In this document: piece after piece, positions 18,504 to 26,947 of the stretch
Position numbering within the stretch: the first letter of the stretch is position 1
Layout: every line of letters starts with the position of its first letter
NCBI GenBank assembly: GCA_903958565.1
Contig: CAJBTJ010000163.1
Coordinates: 1-33,587 of the forward strand
Direction of reading: 5' to 3'
Source of the DNA: an uncultured beta proteobacterium
GTDB lineage: Bacteria > Pseudomonadota > Gammaproteobacteria > Burkholderiales > Burkholderiaceae_B
DNA length: 33,587 bases
Position numbers and translations under genes: made by a program
Notes under the pieces: generated by a model
The model's database searches: none
Told to the model about the DNA's origin: nothing
The model's input: only the letters and a program-made list of their open reading frames with translations

Positions 18504-18660
18504 CTTTCCTTTTGGCCAGATAGTGGCCATTTGACGCAGCCCGGATATTGTTTGACCGGCGGTAGTCGGTTGAATCGAGCATCGTGCCGACCGAATCAAC
18601 CGAACGTCTGGGCTGGAGATCCATCTATCTGGATCGCACTAGCTGCCCACGAAAGGAAAG
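18504..18660 (-). promoter_or_regulatory. Structured 5' leader of the DEAD-box helicase mRNA with SD-sequestering potential
   Basis: Nested perfect inverted repeats 18504-18512/18652-18660 (9 bp, includes SD), 18516-18523/18625-18632 (8 bp), 18537-18542/18610-18615 (6 bp), 18566-18573/18596-18603 (8 bp). Confidence 0.65.
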
Positions 18661-18808
18661 GAGGTCAGGAATCGATGATGTGTGGTCAGTGACCAGTTTT
18701 GCCTACTACGACTAACGTTGGCAAGTCTGTGTATGAACCGCTGCAATTTTTTGCAGAGCCCGAATACTAACCTATTTTTTAGGGTGGGTAAACCCTTTAT
18801 TTGGAAAT

Positions 18809-19546
18809 TTATACTTTCCAGTCAATAACTTGCAGATTTTGTTGCAAAAGCCACGCATTTGCCCGCTTGAAATGGCCGCAGCCTACAAAGGGCACGGGAG
18901 CACGCCGAGCAGATAAGGGCGAAGGGTGATTGGCAGTCAGAATCAGGTGCCGCCCCTGGTTTTCAATGAGGTCCAGCTTGGCTTGCGCATGCGCACCCCA
19001 CAGCATGAACACCTTGGGCGCGTTGTCGAGCGCCACCTGCCGTATTAGGCAGTCCGTAATGATTTCCCAACCTTGTCGCGCATGCGAGGCGGGTTGTCCA
19101 TCCTCGACGGTCAGGACAGTGTTCAGTAGCAATACGCCTTGTGCTGACCAGCGCGACAAATCATTGCGCTGTAGGTTGGAGGTCAGAGTCAGCACGCTGT
19201 CGTCGGTGGGGTAGTCAGACTCGACTTCCGCAAGAATGTTGCGTAGGCTTGGGGGACGCTTGAAGCCATCGGGGACGGAGAACGCGAGCCCTTGCGCTTG
19301 ACCCGCGCCATGATAAGGATCTTGCCCAAGAATCACGACCCTCACGTCTTGTGGCGCGAGCGCTTGTAGTGCGCGAAAAGGCAGGGCAGGATAAATCGTT
19401 GCGCCTTGTTCAAGGCGTTCGGACAAAAATACAGATAAGCGGTCAAGCGCCTGTCGGACAGGGGCATCGTCTAAGGCCACCTGCCATGGCACGGCAAGTG
19501 CCGCGATGGCTCTTTTAAACGATGCGTCGGTCAGTCGGTTATCCAA
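18809..19546 (-). CDS. ung: Uracil-DNA glycosylase
   Basis: VRVVILGQDPYHGAGQAQGLAFSVP, GVLLLNTVLTVE, VFMLWGAHAQAK, LTANHPSPLSA. Confidence 0.97.
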   Translation of the reverse strand: MDNRLTDASFKRAIAALAVPWQVALDDAPVRQALDRLSVFLSERLEQGATIYPALPFRALQALAPQDVRVVILGQDPYHGAGQAQGLAFSVPDGFKRPPSLRNILAEVESDYPTDDSVLTLTSNLQRNDLSRWSAQGVLLLNTVLTVEDGQPASHARQGWEIITDCLIRQVALDNAPKVFMLWGAHAQAKLDLIENQGRHLILTANHPSPLSARRAPVPFVGCGHFKRANAWLLQQNLQVIDWKV

Positions 19547-19991
19547 GCGCTTGCTGCAACGCTAAGTGATAGGCAGGTAGACGCGAGGTAATCGCTACCT
19601 TGCGGGCGTCGAGCGCCGCCTGTGCGGATGCGTCGTGCTGCGGCGCCGCCGCCCAAACAGGGGCGGGGAAATGCAAATCGTCTTCCCAGCGCGGAATGAT
19701 GTGCCAATGTAGGTGTGGGACGACATTGCCGAAGGCCGCCAGATTAATCTTGTGAGGCTGCAGAATGTTTCGTTGAACAGATTCCACCAGAAATACGGCG
19801 CGCATCAAAGCGGTTTGTTCCTGTTCGCTGAGGTCTGTCATCTCGACGACGTGAGCAGTCCACACTACACGCGTGAAGCCCGGGTAGGCTGGGTCGACCG
19901 CATCGATGACCCGAAACTGCGGTCCTTGCCAAAGCAACACGCCACCGATGGTCTGGCAAAGCGGGCAGTCTAAAAGAGACGCGTGTCCCAT
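19539..19991 (-). CDS. HIT family protein
   Basis: CPLC N-terminal motif and PHLHWHIIPR histidine triad; overlaps the ung start. Confidence 0.92.
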   Translation of the reverse strand: MGHASLLDCPLCQTIGGVLLWQGPQFRVIDAVDPAYPGFTRVVWTAHVVEMTDLSEQEQTALMRAVFLVESVQRNILQPHKINLAAFGNVVPHLHWHIIPRWEDDLHFPAPVWAAAPQHDASAQAALDARKVAITSRLPAYHLALQQALG

Positions 19992-20009
19992 GTTGCGGAT
20001 GCCGTGCGC

Positions 20010-20798
20010 TTAGGCAAACAGCCGGGCAAGCTCAACGCCAGGGTCTGGCGCACGCATGAACGCTTCACCCACCAGAAACGCGTGTACCTCGTGAGCGCGC
20101 ATTTTCTTCACATCGGCTGGTTGCAAGATACCGCTCTCGGTGACGACGCGCTTGTCTGCAGGAATGCGCGCTAGCAAGTCAATCGTTGTTTGCAGAGACG
20201 TTTCGAACGTACGCAAGTTACGATTATTAATGCCTAGTAATGACGTGTTCAGGTCTAGCGCAATTTCAAGCTCTTGTGCGTCGTGCACTTCGACAAGCAC
20301 GTCCATGCCGAGCTCGAAGGCGCAGGCTTCAAACTCGCTCAGTTGGGTCGCGCTTAAGGCTGAGACGATTAGCAAGATGCAGTCCGCACCCATGGCGCGC
20401 GCAGCGATGATTTGATACGGGTCGACCATAAAGTCTTTACGCAGCACAGGAAGCGCGCAGGCAGCACGGGCCTGGCGCAGATATTCGTCCGCACCCTGAA
20501 AGAACCGAACGTCGGTCAAGACGGACAAGCAGGCCGCGCCGTGCGAGGCGTACGACACAGCGATTTCAGCGGGTTGGAAGTTCTCTCGCAGGACGCCTTT
20601 TGAGGGAGACGCCTTTTTGACTTCGGCAATCACTCCGGGAAGGCCTGCTTCAATCTTTTGTTCGATCGCTTGTGCAAAGCCACGGATATCGTGGCGAGCT
20701 TTTGCGGCCTGGAGAAGTTCCGCCTCGCTCACGCGCTTGCGGTCTGTTGCCACTTCTTCTTGCTTGACGGCAAGGATTTTGTTGAGGATGTCGCTCAT
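20010..20798 (-). CDS. trpC: Indole-3-glycerol phosphate synthase
   Basis: [70 protein letters not shown]. Confidence 0.97.
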   Translation of the reverse strand: MSDILNKILAVKQEEVATDRKRVSEAELLQAAKARHDIRGFAQAIEQKIEAGLPGVIAEVKKASPSKGVLRENFQPAEIAVSYASHGAACLSVLTDVRFFQGADEYLRQARAACALPVLRKDFMVDPYQIIAARAMGADCILLIVSALSATQLSEFEACAFELGMDVLVEVHDAQELEIALDLNTSLLGINNRNLRTFETSLQTTIDLLARIPADKRVVTESGILQPADVKKMRAHEVHAFLVGEAFMRAPDPGVELARLFA

Positions 20799-21823
20799 GC
20801 TGCAAATTTCCGGGTGTGGGCGCAAAAGGCTTCAAGCTTGGCGCGTGCGGCGCCGCTGGCAATGGTCTCGAAGGCCATGTCTATACCCTGCTTGATGGTG
20901 GCGGCATGGTTGCCGACATAAATCGCTAGCCCTGCGTTGTACACGACGATATCTCGAGCAGTTCCGGGCGTATTGTCCAGCGCTTCGAGTACACGATCTC
21001 GTGACTCTTCTTTGCTATTGACGCGAATGCCGCGAGTCGACACCATGTTCAAGCCAAAATCTTCCGGATGGATTTCATATTCGCTGATTACGCCGTCCTT
21101 GAGTTCGCCCACCAGGGTGCCAGCACCCAGCGACGCTTCATCTAGACCGTCTTTGCCGTGCACGATCATCACGTGCCGTGAACCAAGTAACTGCAACACG
21201 CGGACTTGAATGCCGACCAAGTCTGGATGAAACACCCCCATCAGCTGATTGGCCGCGCTTGCAGGATTGGTCAGGGGCCCGAGAATATTAAAAATAGTGC
21301 GCACACCGAGTTCTTTGCGAATCGGTGCGATGTTTTTCATCGCACCGTGGTGGGCTTGCGCAAACATGAAGCCGATGCCGATTTGCTCGATACACTCAGC
21401 AATCTGCTCTGGTGTGAGCGCCAAATTAGCACCCAGTGCCTCAAGCACATCCGCACTACCAGAGGAGGATGAAGCGCTGCGCCCGCCGTGTTTCGCGATC
21501 GGCACGCCTGCGGCAGCCGCGACAAACATTGCTGTCGTGGAGATATTAAAGGTGTTGCTGCCGTCGCCACCTGTGCCGCACATATCGACCATGTCTTGCG
21601 AGTTGGAGACCTTCACAGGAGTTGCGAATTCGCGCATCACCGTAGCGGCGGCGGTGATTTCACCAACGGTTTCTTTTTTGACGCGCAAGCCCATCAGCAG
21701 CGCGGCTGCGATGACGGGCGACATTTCGCCGCGCATGAGCATACGCATCAAGTGCAGCATTTCATCGTGGAAGATTTCGCGATGCTCGATGCAGCGATGT
21801 AGCGCTTGACTAGGAGTAATCAT
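20795..21823 (-). CDS. trpD: Anthranilate phosphoribosyltransferase
   Basis: [52 protein letters not shown]. Confidence 0.97.
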   Translation of the reverse strand: MITPSQALHRCIEHREIFHDEMLHLMRMLMRGEMSPVIAAALLMGLRVKKETVGEITAAATVMREFATPVKVSNSQDMVDMCGTGGDGSNTFNISTTAMFVAAAAGVPIAKHGGRSASSSSGSADVLEALGANLALTPEQIAECIEQIGIGFMFAQAHHGAMKNIAPIRKELGVRTIFNILGPLTNPASAANQLMGVFHPDLVGIQVRVLQLLGSRHVMIVHGKDGLDEASLGAGTLVGELKDGVISEYEIHPEDFGLNMVSTRGIRVNSKEESRDRVLEALDNTPGTARDIVVYNAGLAIYVGNHAATIKQGIDMAFETIASGAARAKLEAFCAHTRKFAA

Positions 21824-21825
21824 GC

Positions 21826-22410
21826 TTAGGCTCCGTATTGTGCTGAACCGAGATCGATGAAATTGCGCAGCATGGCGTGGCCGTGTTCGCTCAGGATAGA
21901 TTCCGGATGAAACTGTACGCCATAGATCGGCAAGGTTTTATGTCGCACGCCCATGATCTCGCCATCAGCTGTTTGAGCTGTGATGGCCAAGCAATCTGGA
22001 AGGGTCGCGCGTTCGATGGCAAGCGAGTGATAACGGATCACCGTAAAGGGTGACGGCAGGCCTTTAAATACATCAGAGCCTGCGTGCGTGACCTCCGAGG
22101 TCTTGCCATGCATAATTTGCTGGGCGCGAATAATCTTGCCACCAAAGGCAGCACCGATCGCTTGATGCCCGAGACACACACCGAGCAACGGCACTTTGCC
22201 GGCATAACGTTTGATCACATCAATCGAAATACCGGCTTCAGCGGGCGAGCAGGGGCCAGGTGAAATGCAAATATGGTCCGGACGCAACGCGTCGATTTCC
22301 TTGAGCGTGATCTGGTCGTTACGATGAACACGAACGTCTTGACCTAGCTCGCCAAAATATTGCACCAAGTTGTAGGTGAATGAATCGTAGTTGTCGATCA
22401 TGAGAAGCAT
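21826..22410 (-). CDS. trpG: Anthranilate synthase component II (glutamine amidotransferase)
   Basis: [58 protein letters not shown]. Confidence 0.97.
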   Translation of the reverse strand: MLLMIDNYDSFTYNLVQYFGELGQDVRVHRNDQITLKEIDALRPDHICISPGPCSPAEAGISIDVIKRYAGKVPLLGVCLGHQAIGAAFGGKIIRAQQIMHGKTSEVTHAGSDVFKGLPSPFTVIRYHSLAIERATLPDCLAITAQTADGEIMGVRHKTLPIYGVQFHPESILSEHGHAMLRNFIDLGSAQYGA

Positions 22411-22482
22411 AGTAAGCCCTAAGTCATTGATTTGAATAGAAATTAGTATGGAGTTATGTTTGAGGACGTATCGATCTCTACG

Positions 22483-22557
22483 GCTACTCGACTTACAACA
22501 TTTACACTAAACTCAGGATCTCGAGTGTTGTGACTGTAGCCAGTGTAAGCGAGTAGC
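22483..22557. other. Long inverted repeat in the trpG / isochorismatase-like divergent intergenic region
   Basis: GCTACTCG-a-CTTAC (22483-22496) pairs with GTAAG-CGAGTAGC (22545-22557): 13 bp with one bulged A. Confidence 0.65.
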
Positions 22558-22586
22558 AAGTTCAGGCTCAACGCTGTTTTAGGCGA

Positions 22587-22623
22587 CCAATCTTGGTTGC
22601 AAACCGCCAAGCGGTTTGGATTG
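22587..22623. other. Perfect hairpin CAAACCGC-CAA-GCGGTTTG extended by CAATC/GATTG
   Basis: 22600-22607/22611-22618 perfect 8 bp with 3-nt loop; outer CAATC/GATTG separated by an asymmetric bulge. Confidence 0.6.
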
Positions 22624-22694
22624 CAAAGCCGTACACTTTTTAGACTCATTTAATTCTATTCCCCGATCGAAGAAAAATCGTTTTTTAGGAGCCC

Positions 22695-23327
22695 ATGATG
22701 GCCGATCTTGATGTCTATAAAAAGCAGAAATTTGGTCAAAAAATTGGTTTTGGTCAACATCCGGCATTGCTAATTATCGATTTTCAGGTTGGCTTTGCCG
22801 ACGCTGACGTGCTTGGCGGTTTTAATATGCTCAGCGCGATTGAGCAGACGTCAAAATTGTTAAAGACCGCGCGTAGCTCGAAAGTGCCTGTTGCGCACGT
22901 GCGATTTGCAACAGAAATGCAAGGCGACGACATTGGTACATTTGCCGTCAAGGTGCCATCGCTTAGGAAGTTATCGCCTGACTCGAAAGACGCGCAGTTT
23001 GTCGAAAGTGTCCGGCCTAAGAAAGGCGAGTGGGTCTCTACCAAACGCCACGGATCAGCTTTTTTTGGTACAAACTTGGCGTCATGGCTTAATTCTATAG
23101 GCGCAGATACGTTGCTTATCACGGGCTGCACCACGAGTGGTTGCGTGCGTGCGAGTACGATTGATGCGTCAGCCTACGGCTTGCGTCCGATGGTAGTGAC
23201 GGACTGTGTAGGGGATCGCGCAGAGGGGCCTCATCGGGCCAATCTGTTTGATATGGAGCAGAAGTATGCGGACTTGGTAACGTCCAAACAAGTAGTTGCA
23301 TATTTTAAAACGCTCAAAAATAAGTGA
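22695..23327 (+). CDS. Isochorismatase-family cysteine hydrolase (N-carbamoylsarcosine amidase / maleamate amidohydrolase-like)
   Basis: GFGQHPALLIIDFQVGFAD, KRHGSAFFGTNLASWL, LLITGCTTSGCVRASTIDASAYGLRPMVVTDCVGDRA; start at 22695 or 22698. Confidence 0.9.
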   Translation: MMADLDVYKKQKFGQKIGFGQHPALLIIDFQVGFADADVLGGFNMLSAIEQTSKLLKTARSSKVPVAHVRFATEMQGDDIGTFAVKVPSLRKLSPDSKDAQFVESVRPKKGEWVSTKRHGSAFFGTNLASWLNSIGADTLLITGCTTSGCVRASTIDASAYGLRPMVVTDCVGDRAEGPHRANLFDMEQKYADLVTSKQVVAYFKTLKNK

Positions 23328-23356
23328 GCTAGCCTGTCGGGGTTTTGTTTGCCTGA

Positions 23357-24895
23357 TTAGAACGGTTGATCAAGACCGTTTTGCACTTGTTCAGCGGCGC
23401 GCAACACAGCGCGGGCTTTCGCCTCGGTTTCAAGCCATTCCATTTCTGGATCTGAGTCGGCCACGATGCCCGCTGCGGCTTGCACATACAGCATGCCGTC
23501 TTTGATGATGCCAGTACGGATAGCGATGGCCACGTCCATCTCTCCGCCATAACTCAGGTAGCCGGCGGCGCCGCCGTAGATGCCGCGACGCACGGGTTCG
23601 AGCTCGTCAATCATCTGCATGGCACGCACTTTGGGCGCACCGGTTAGTGTTCCGGCCGGGAACGAGGCACGCAACACATCCATATTGCTCATGCCGGCTT
23701 CGAGTGTGCCCGTCACGTTCGATACAAGGTGCATGACGTGCGAATAGCGCTCAATCACCATGGTGTCGGTAACTTCGACGGAGCCGATCTTGGCCACACG
23801 CCCGACATCGTTACGCGCGAGATCAATCAACATCACGTGTTCGGCGCGCTCTTTCGGATCGGCTAGCAGTTCGGCTGCGAGCGCGGCATCTTCTTCGGGT
23901 GTGCCACCACGTTTACGTGTACCAGCCAAGGGGCGAATCGTGATGCAGGTTTCGGGCGCCTGACCCGCTGGCGCACCGTCGGGTAAGGGGATGGCTTCCT
24001 GGCGAACTAAAATCTCTGGCGACGCACCCACCACCTGGAAATCACCAAAGTTCCAGAAGTACATATAGGGTGATGGGTTCAGAGAGCGCAATGCTCGGTA
24101 CAGCGATAACGGTGAGTCATTGAAAGGCTTTGTAATCACCTGACCCACTTGCACCTGCATCAGATCGCCGGCAGCGATGTATTCCTTGGCGCGGCGCACG
24201 GCGGCCAGATAGTCGGCTTTAGCGAAACTACGTTGTTCTTTCGTGACTACGCTTGCATGACTGTACGGAATCTCTACCGGCTTACGTAATTTAATACGCA
24301 AGTCTTTCAGACGTTGTTGCGCCCGGTTATAGGCTTCGGGTTCTGAGGGGTCTGCGTAGACCATCAAGTAAATCCGGCCCGCTAGGTTGTCGACGATGAC
24401 GAGTTCGTCGGTTTGGAGCAACAAAATATCGGGTGGACCTTCGCCCATTCCCGCTGGGTACGGTTTGGCCGCGGGGCCAAGTTTGGGTTCGATATGTCGT
24501 ACCGCGTCATAACCAAAGTATCCTGCTAGTCCACCTGCGAACCGTGGCATGCCAGGACGCAACGCAACTTTAAAGCGTGCCTGGTAGTCGGAGATAAAGC
24601 GCAAGGGGTCGCCTTCGTAGGTCTCAACCACCTTGTCATCACGCAAGACGGTGGTTGTCGTGCCTCGCGCCTGAATCACGTTGCGCGCGGGCAAGCCGAT
24701 AAATGAATAGCGACCGAAACGCTCGCCACCCACGACGGATTCGAGCAAGCAGGAATTTTTACCGTTTTGCGGGCTGCTGTGCGCAAGCTTCAGATAAATG
24801 CCCAGAGGCGTATCTAGGTCAGCGTAGGTCTCGGCGACCAACGGGATGCGGTTATAGCCTTGTGCCGCAAGGGCTTTGAATTCAAGTTCAGTCAT
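23357..24895 (-). CDS. trpE: Anthranilate synthase component I
   Basis: NRIPLVAETYADLDTPLGIYLKLA, LLESVVGGERFGRYSFIG, CITIRPLAGTRKRGGTPEED, IDLARNDVGRV, FPAGTLTGAPKVRAMQMIDELEP. Confidence 0.97.
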   Translation of the reverse strand: MTELEFKALAAQGYNRIPLVAETYADLDTPLGIYLKLAHSSPQNGKNSCLLESVVGGERFGRYSFIGLPARNVIQARGTTTTVLRDDKVVETYEGDPLRFISDYQARFKVALRPGMPRFAGGLAGYFGYDAVRHIEPKLGPAAKPYPAGMGEGPPDILLLQTDELVIVDNLAGRIYLMVYADPSEPEAYNRAQQRLKDLRIKLRKPVEIPYSHASVVTKEQRSFAKADYLAAVRRAKEYIAAGDLMQVQVGQVITKPFNDSPLSLYRALRSLNPSPYMYFWNFGDFQVVGASPEILVRQEAIPLPDGAPAGQAPETCITIRPLAGTRKRGGTPEEDAALAAELLADPKERAEHVMLIDLARNDVGRVAKIGSVEVTDTMVIERYSHVMHLVSNVTGTLEAGMSNMDVLRASFPAGTLTGAPKVRAMQMIDELEPVRRGIYGGAAGYLSYGGEMDVAIAIRTGIIKDGMLYVQAAAGIVADSDPEMEWLETEAKARAVLRAAEQVQNGLDQPF

Positions 24896-24935
24896 CTGTT
24901 TAGGCGGTTCTCGCAGTTAGCAGACCGGGTTAAGC

Positions 24936-24970
24936 AATAAAAAAGCCCGGCCATGGTTGGACGGGCTTGG
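24936..24970 (-). terminator. trpE attenuator terminator
   Basis: Minus strand AAGCCCG-tccaaccatggc-CGGGCTT-TTTTATT: 7-bp GC-rich stem and U-tract between the leader peptide and trpE, in the sense of trpE transcription. Confidence 0.88.
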
Positions 24971-25023
24971 TTTGTACTGTTGGCTATTCGCTTATCGCGA
25001 CTAAGCCGGACTTTGACGCACCG

Positions 25024-25095
25024 TCACCCGGAACACAAACGCCACCAGCGCCAAGAGGCGACAGGTACGGAAGCGGTACGTAGTGACAAGGACAT
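25024..25095 (-). CDS. trpL: trp operon leader peptide (23 aa, MSLSLRTASVPVASWRWWRLCSG)
   Basis: Small ORF with TGG CGC TGG TGG Trp codons, 14 nt after the gph stop, followed by competing hairpins and an intrinsic terminator before trpE. Below the ORF track size cut-off. Confidence 0.88.
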   Translation of the reverse strand: MSLSLRTASVPVASWRWWRLCSG

Positions 25096-25108
25096 CTTTA
25101 ATCTCTAT

Positions 25109-25807
25109 TTAACATTCTGCAACCCACTGAGCCGCATGTTCGATGGAATCTACTATAGCATCGACATCAAGCGAATGCACGCTCTTGCCCTCGTTGTAGC
25201 CATAGGGCACCGCTAGGAAAGAGCAGCCTGCAGCACGGGCTGATAGGGCGTCATTCACAGAATCCCCCACGGCAACGGTCCGATTTGGTGAGCTTTTGAG
25301 TAAATGACAGGCATGCAGCATCGGGGCGGGGTGGGGTTTTCGCTCGGCAAGCGTGTCCCCGCAGACGATGGCTTGCATGTATTTGGCCAAACCGGTGCGC
25401 TCTAGTAGTGGCACGGCGAACTCGGCATTTTTGTTGGTCACCACGGCCATGCGCATACCCATTGCCTGGAGGCGATCGAGGCCGGGTCGAACCCCCTCAA
25501 AAATGATTGCTTGATCGCCGTTGATTCGGTGGTAGTTGGCCGTATAAGCCACTTTGGCTTGCTTGAACAGCTCGTCCGAAGGGGCTTGCCCAGCCTGAAC
25601 ACTCGTGAGGACGCGCCGAATCAGATTATCGGAGCCCTTGCCGATGTATGTGGCGATTTCCGCTTGCGTGATGGCGGCAAACTTTAAGTCGGCAAGCATG
25701 GCGTTCACCGCCACCGTAAAGTCAGGAATCGTATCCATCAAGGTGCCGTCCAAATCGAGTAGGACCGCATCAAAAGCCAAGGCAGAGCGTGTATGACTTG
25801 AGGTCAT
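25109..25807 (-). CDS. gph: Phosphoglycolate phosphatase (HAD family)
   Basis: [69 protein letters not shown] overlap with rpe. Confidence 0.95.
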   Translation of the reverse strand: MTSSHTRSALAFDAVLLDLDGTLMDTIPDFTVAVNAMLADLKFAAITQAEIATYIGKGSDNLIRRVLTSVQAGQAPSDELFKQAKVAYTANYHRINGDQAIIFEGVRPGLDRLQAMGMRMAVVTNKNAEFAVPLLERTGLAKYMQAIVCGDTLAERKPHPAPMLHACHLLKSSPNRTVAVGDSVNDALSARAAGCSFLAVPYGYNEGKSVHSLDVDAIVDSIEHAAQWVAEC

Positions 25808-26505
25808 TTGTCAGCCAAAGCAATCTGGGCGCGCATCGCGTTAATCACGGTTTGATAGTCGGGTTGCCCAAAAATTGCTGAGCCTGCAACGAAGGTATCG
25901 GCTCCAGCCGCACGAATGTCTCGGATATTGTCCGTCTTGACACCGCCATCCACTTCGAGAGCGATGGCTTGTCCGCCAGCCTGAACGTGCGCGTCGATCA
26001 GTTTGCGCGCGGCACGCAGTTTTGTGAGGGTCGCAGGGATAAAGCTTTGACCGCCAAACCCCGGGTTCACCGACATCAACAGAATGATGTCGACCTTGTG
26101 CATGACATGCGTGAGCCAATCCAGCGGCGTGGCAGGGTTAAATACGAGCCCCGCTTTGCAGCCCTGATCGCGGATGAGGGCCAGGCTGCGATCCACATGA
26201 CGAGACGCTTCGGGATGAAACGTAATCACGTTGGCGCCTGCTTTGGCAAACATCGGAATCAGGCTGTCGACCGGTTCGACCATCAGGTGCACGTCAATCG
26301 GCACCTCCACATGGGGGCGAATCGCCTCACAAACCATAGGGCCAATCGTCAAATTGGGAACGTAATGGTTGTCCATGACGTCAAAATGGATCCAATCGGC
26401 GCCGGCGGCGACAACATTTCTAACTTCTTCACCCAGTCGGGCGAAGTCCGCAGATAAAATACTGGGAGCGATGCGAGCTGTCGTCAAGGCGGTTGTTTCT
26501 GGCAT
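25804..26505 (-). CDS. rpe: Ribulose-phosphate 3-epimerase
   Basis: [72 protein letters not shown]. Confidence 0.97.
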   Translation of the reverse strand: MPETTALTTARIAPSILSADFARLGEEVRNVVAAGADWIHFDVMDNHYVPNLTIGPMVCEAIRPHVEVPIDVHLMVEPVDSLIPMFAKAGANVITFHPEASRHVDRSLALIRDQGCKAGLVFNPATPLDWLTHVMHKVDIILLMSVNPGFGGQSFIPATLTKLRAARKLIDAHVQAGGQAIALEVDGGVKTDNIRDIRAAGADTFVAGSAIFGQPDYQTVINAMRAQIALADK

Positions 26506-26558
26506 GATGTGCGAACACCGAGTCGGATTAACGCTCATTATTGCAGTTTTCTCTGGAT

Positions 26559-26939
26559 ATGCATGTGAAACCTTTTGAACTTTCGGTGGCAGTCGAACCG
26601 CACTTTGTTGCGGATCAGTCCAATCCGGCCAAACAGCAGTTCGTTTTTGCCTACAAAGTCCGCATTACCAACACGGGCGAGCGACCCGCACAAGTGATTA
26701 GTCGCCACTGGGTCATTACGGACGGCGATCAGGGCGAACAAGAGGTTCGTGGCTTGGGTGTGGTGGGACAGCAGCCCTTACTCGCTCCGGGCGAAACCTT
26801 CGAATACACCAGTGGTTGCCCGTTAAAGACGCCCGTGGGAACCATGCGTGGCAGTTACCACTGTGTGGGAGAAAACGGTGTGCCGTTTGAGGTCGATATC
26901 CCTGAGTTTGTGCTGGCCATGCCACGCACGTTGCATTGA
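26559..26939 (+). CDS. apaG: ApaG protein
   Basis: [73 protein letters not shown]. Confidence 0.96.
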   Translation: MHVKPFELSVAVEPHFVADQSNPAKQQFVFAYKVRITNTGERPAQVISRHWVITDGDQGEQEVRGLGVVGQQPLLAPGETFEYTSGCPLKTPVGTMRGSYHCVGENGVPFEVDIPEFVLAMPRTLH

Positions 26940-26947
26940 AAGCGCTC

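Noticed and set aside
18741-18756. CTGCAA-TTTT-TTGCAG hairpin upstream of the helicase leader
   Set aside because: Short perfect hairpin without a U-tract in the proper orientation; could be chance or part of the promoter region.
22443-22649. 68-aa minus-strand ORF upstream of trpG
   Set aside because: Low-complexity, no Trp-rich stretch or family similarity; the region is better explained as structured non-coding DNA.
24953-25216. 87-aa plus-strand ORF over the trpE leader
   Set aside because: Overlaps the attenuator on the opposite strand; no family, and the trpL/terminator interpretation is much stronger.
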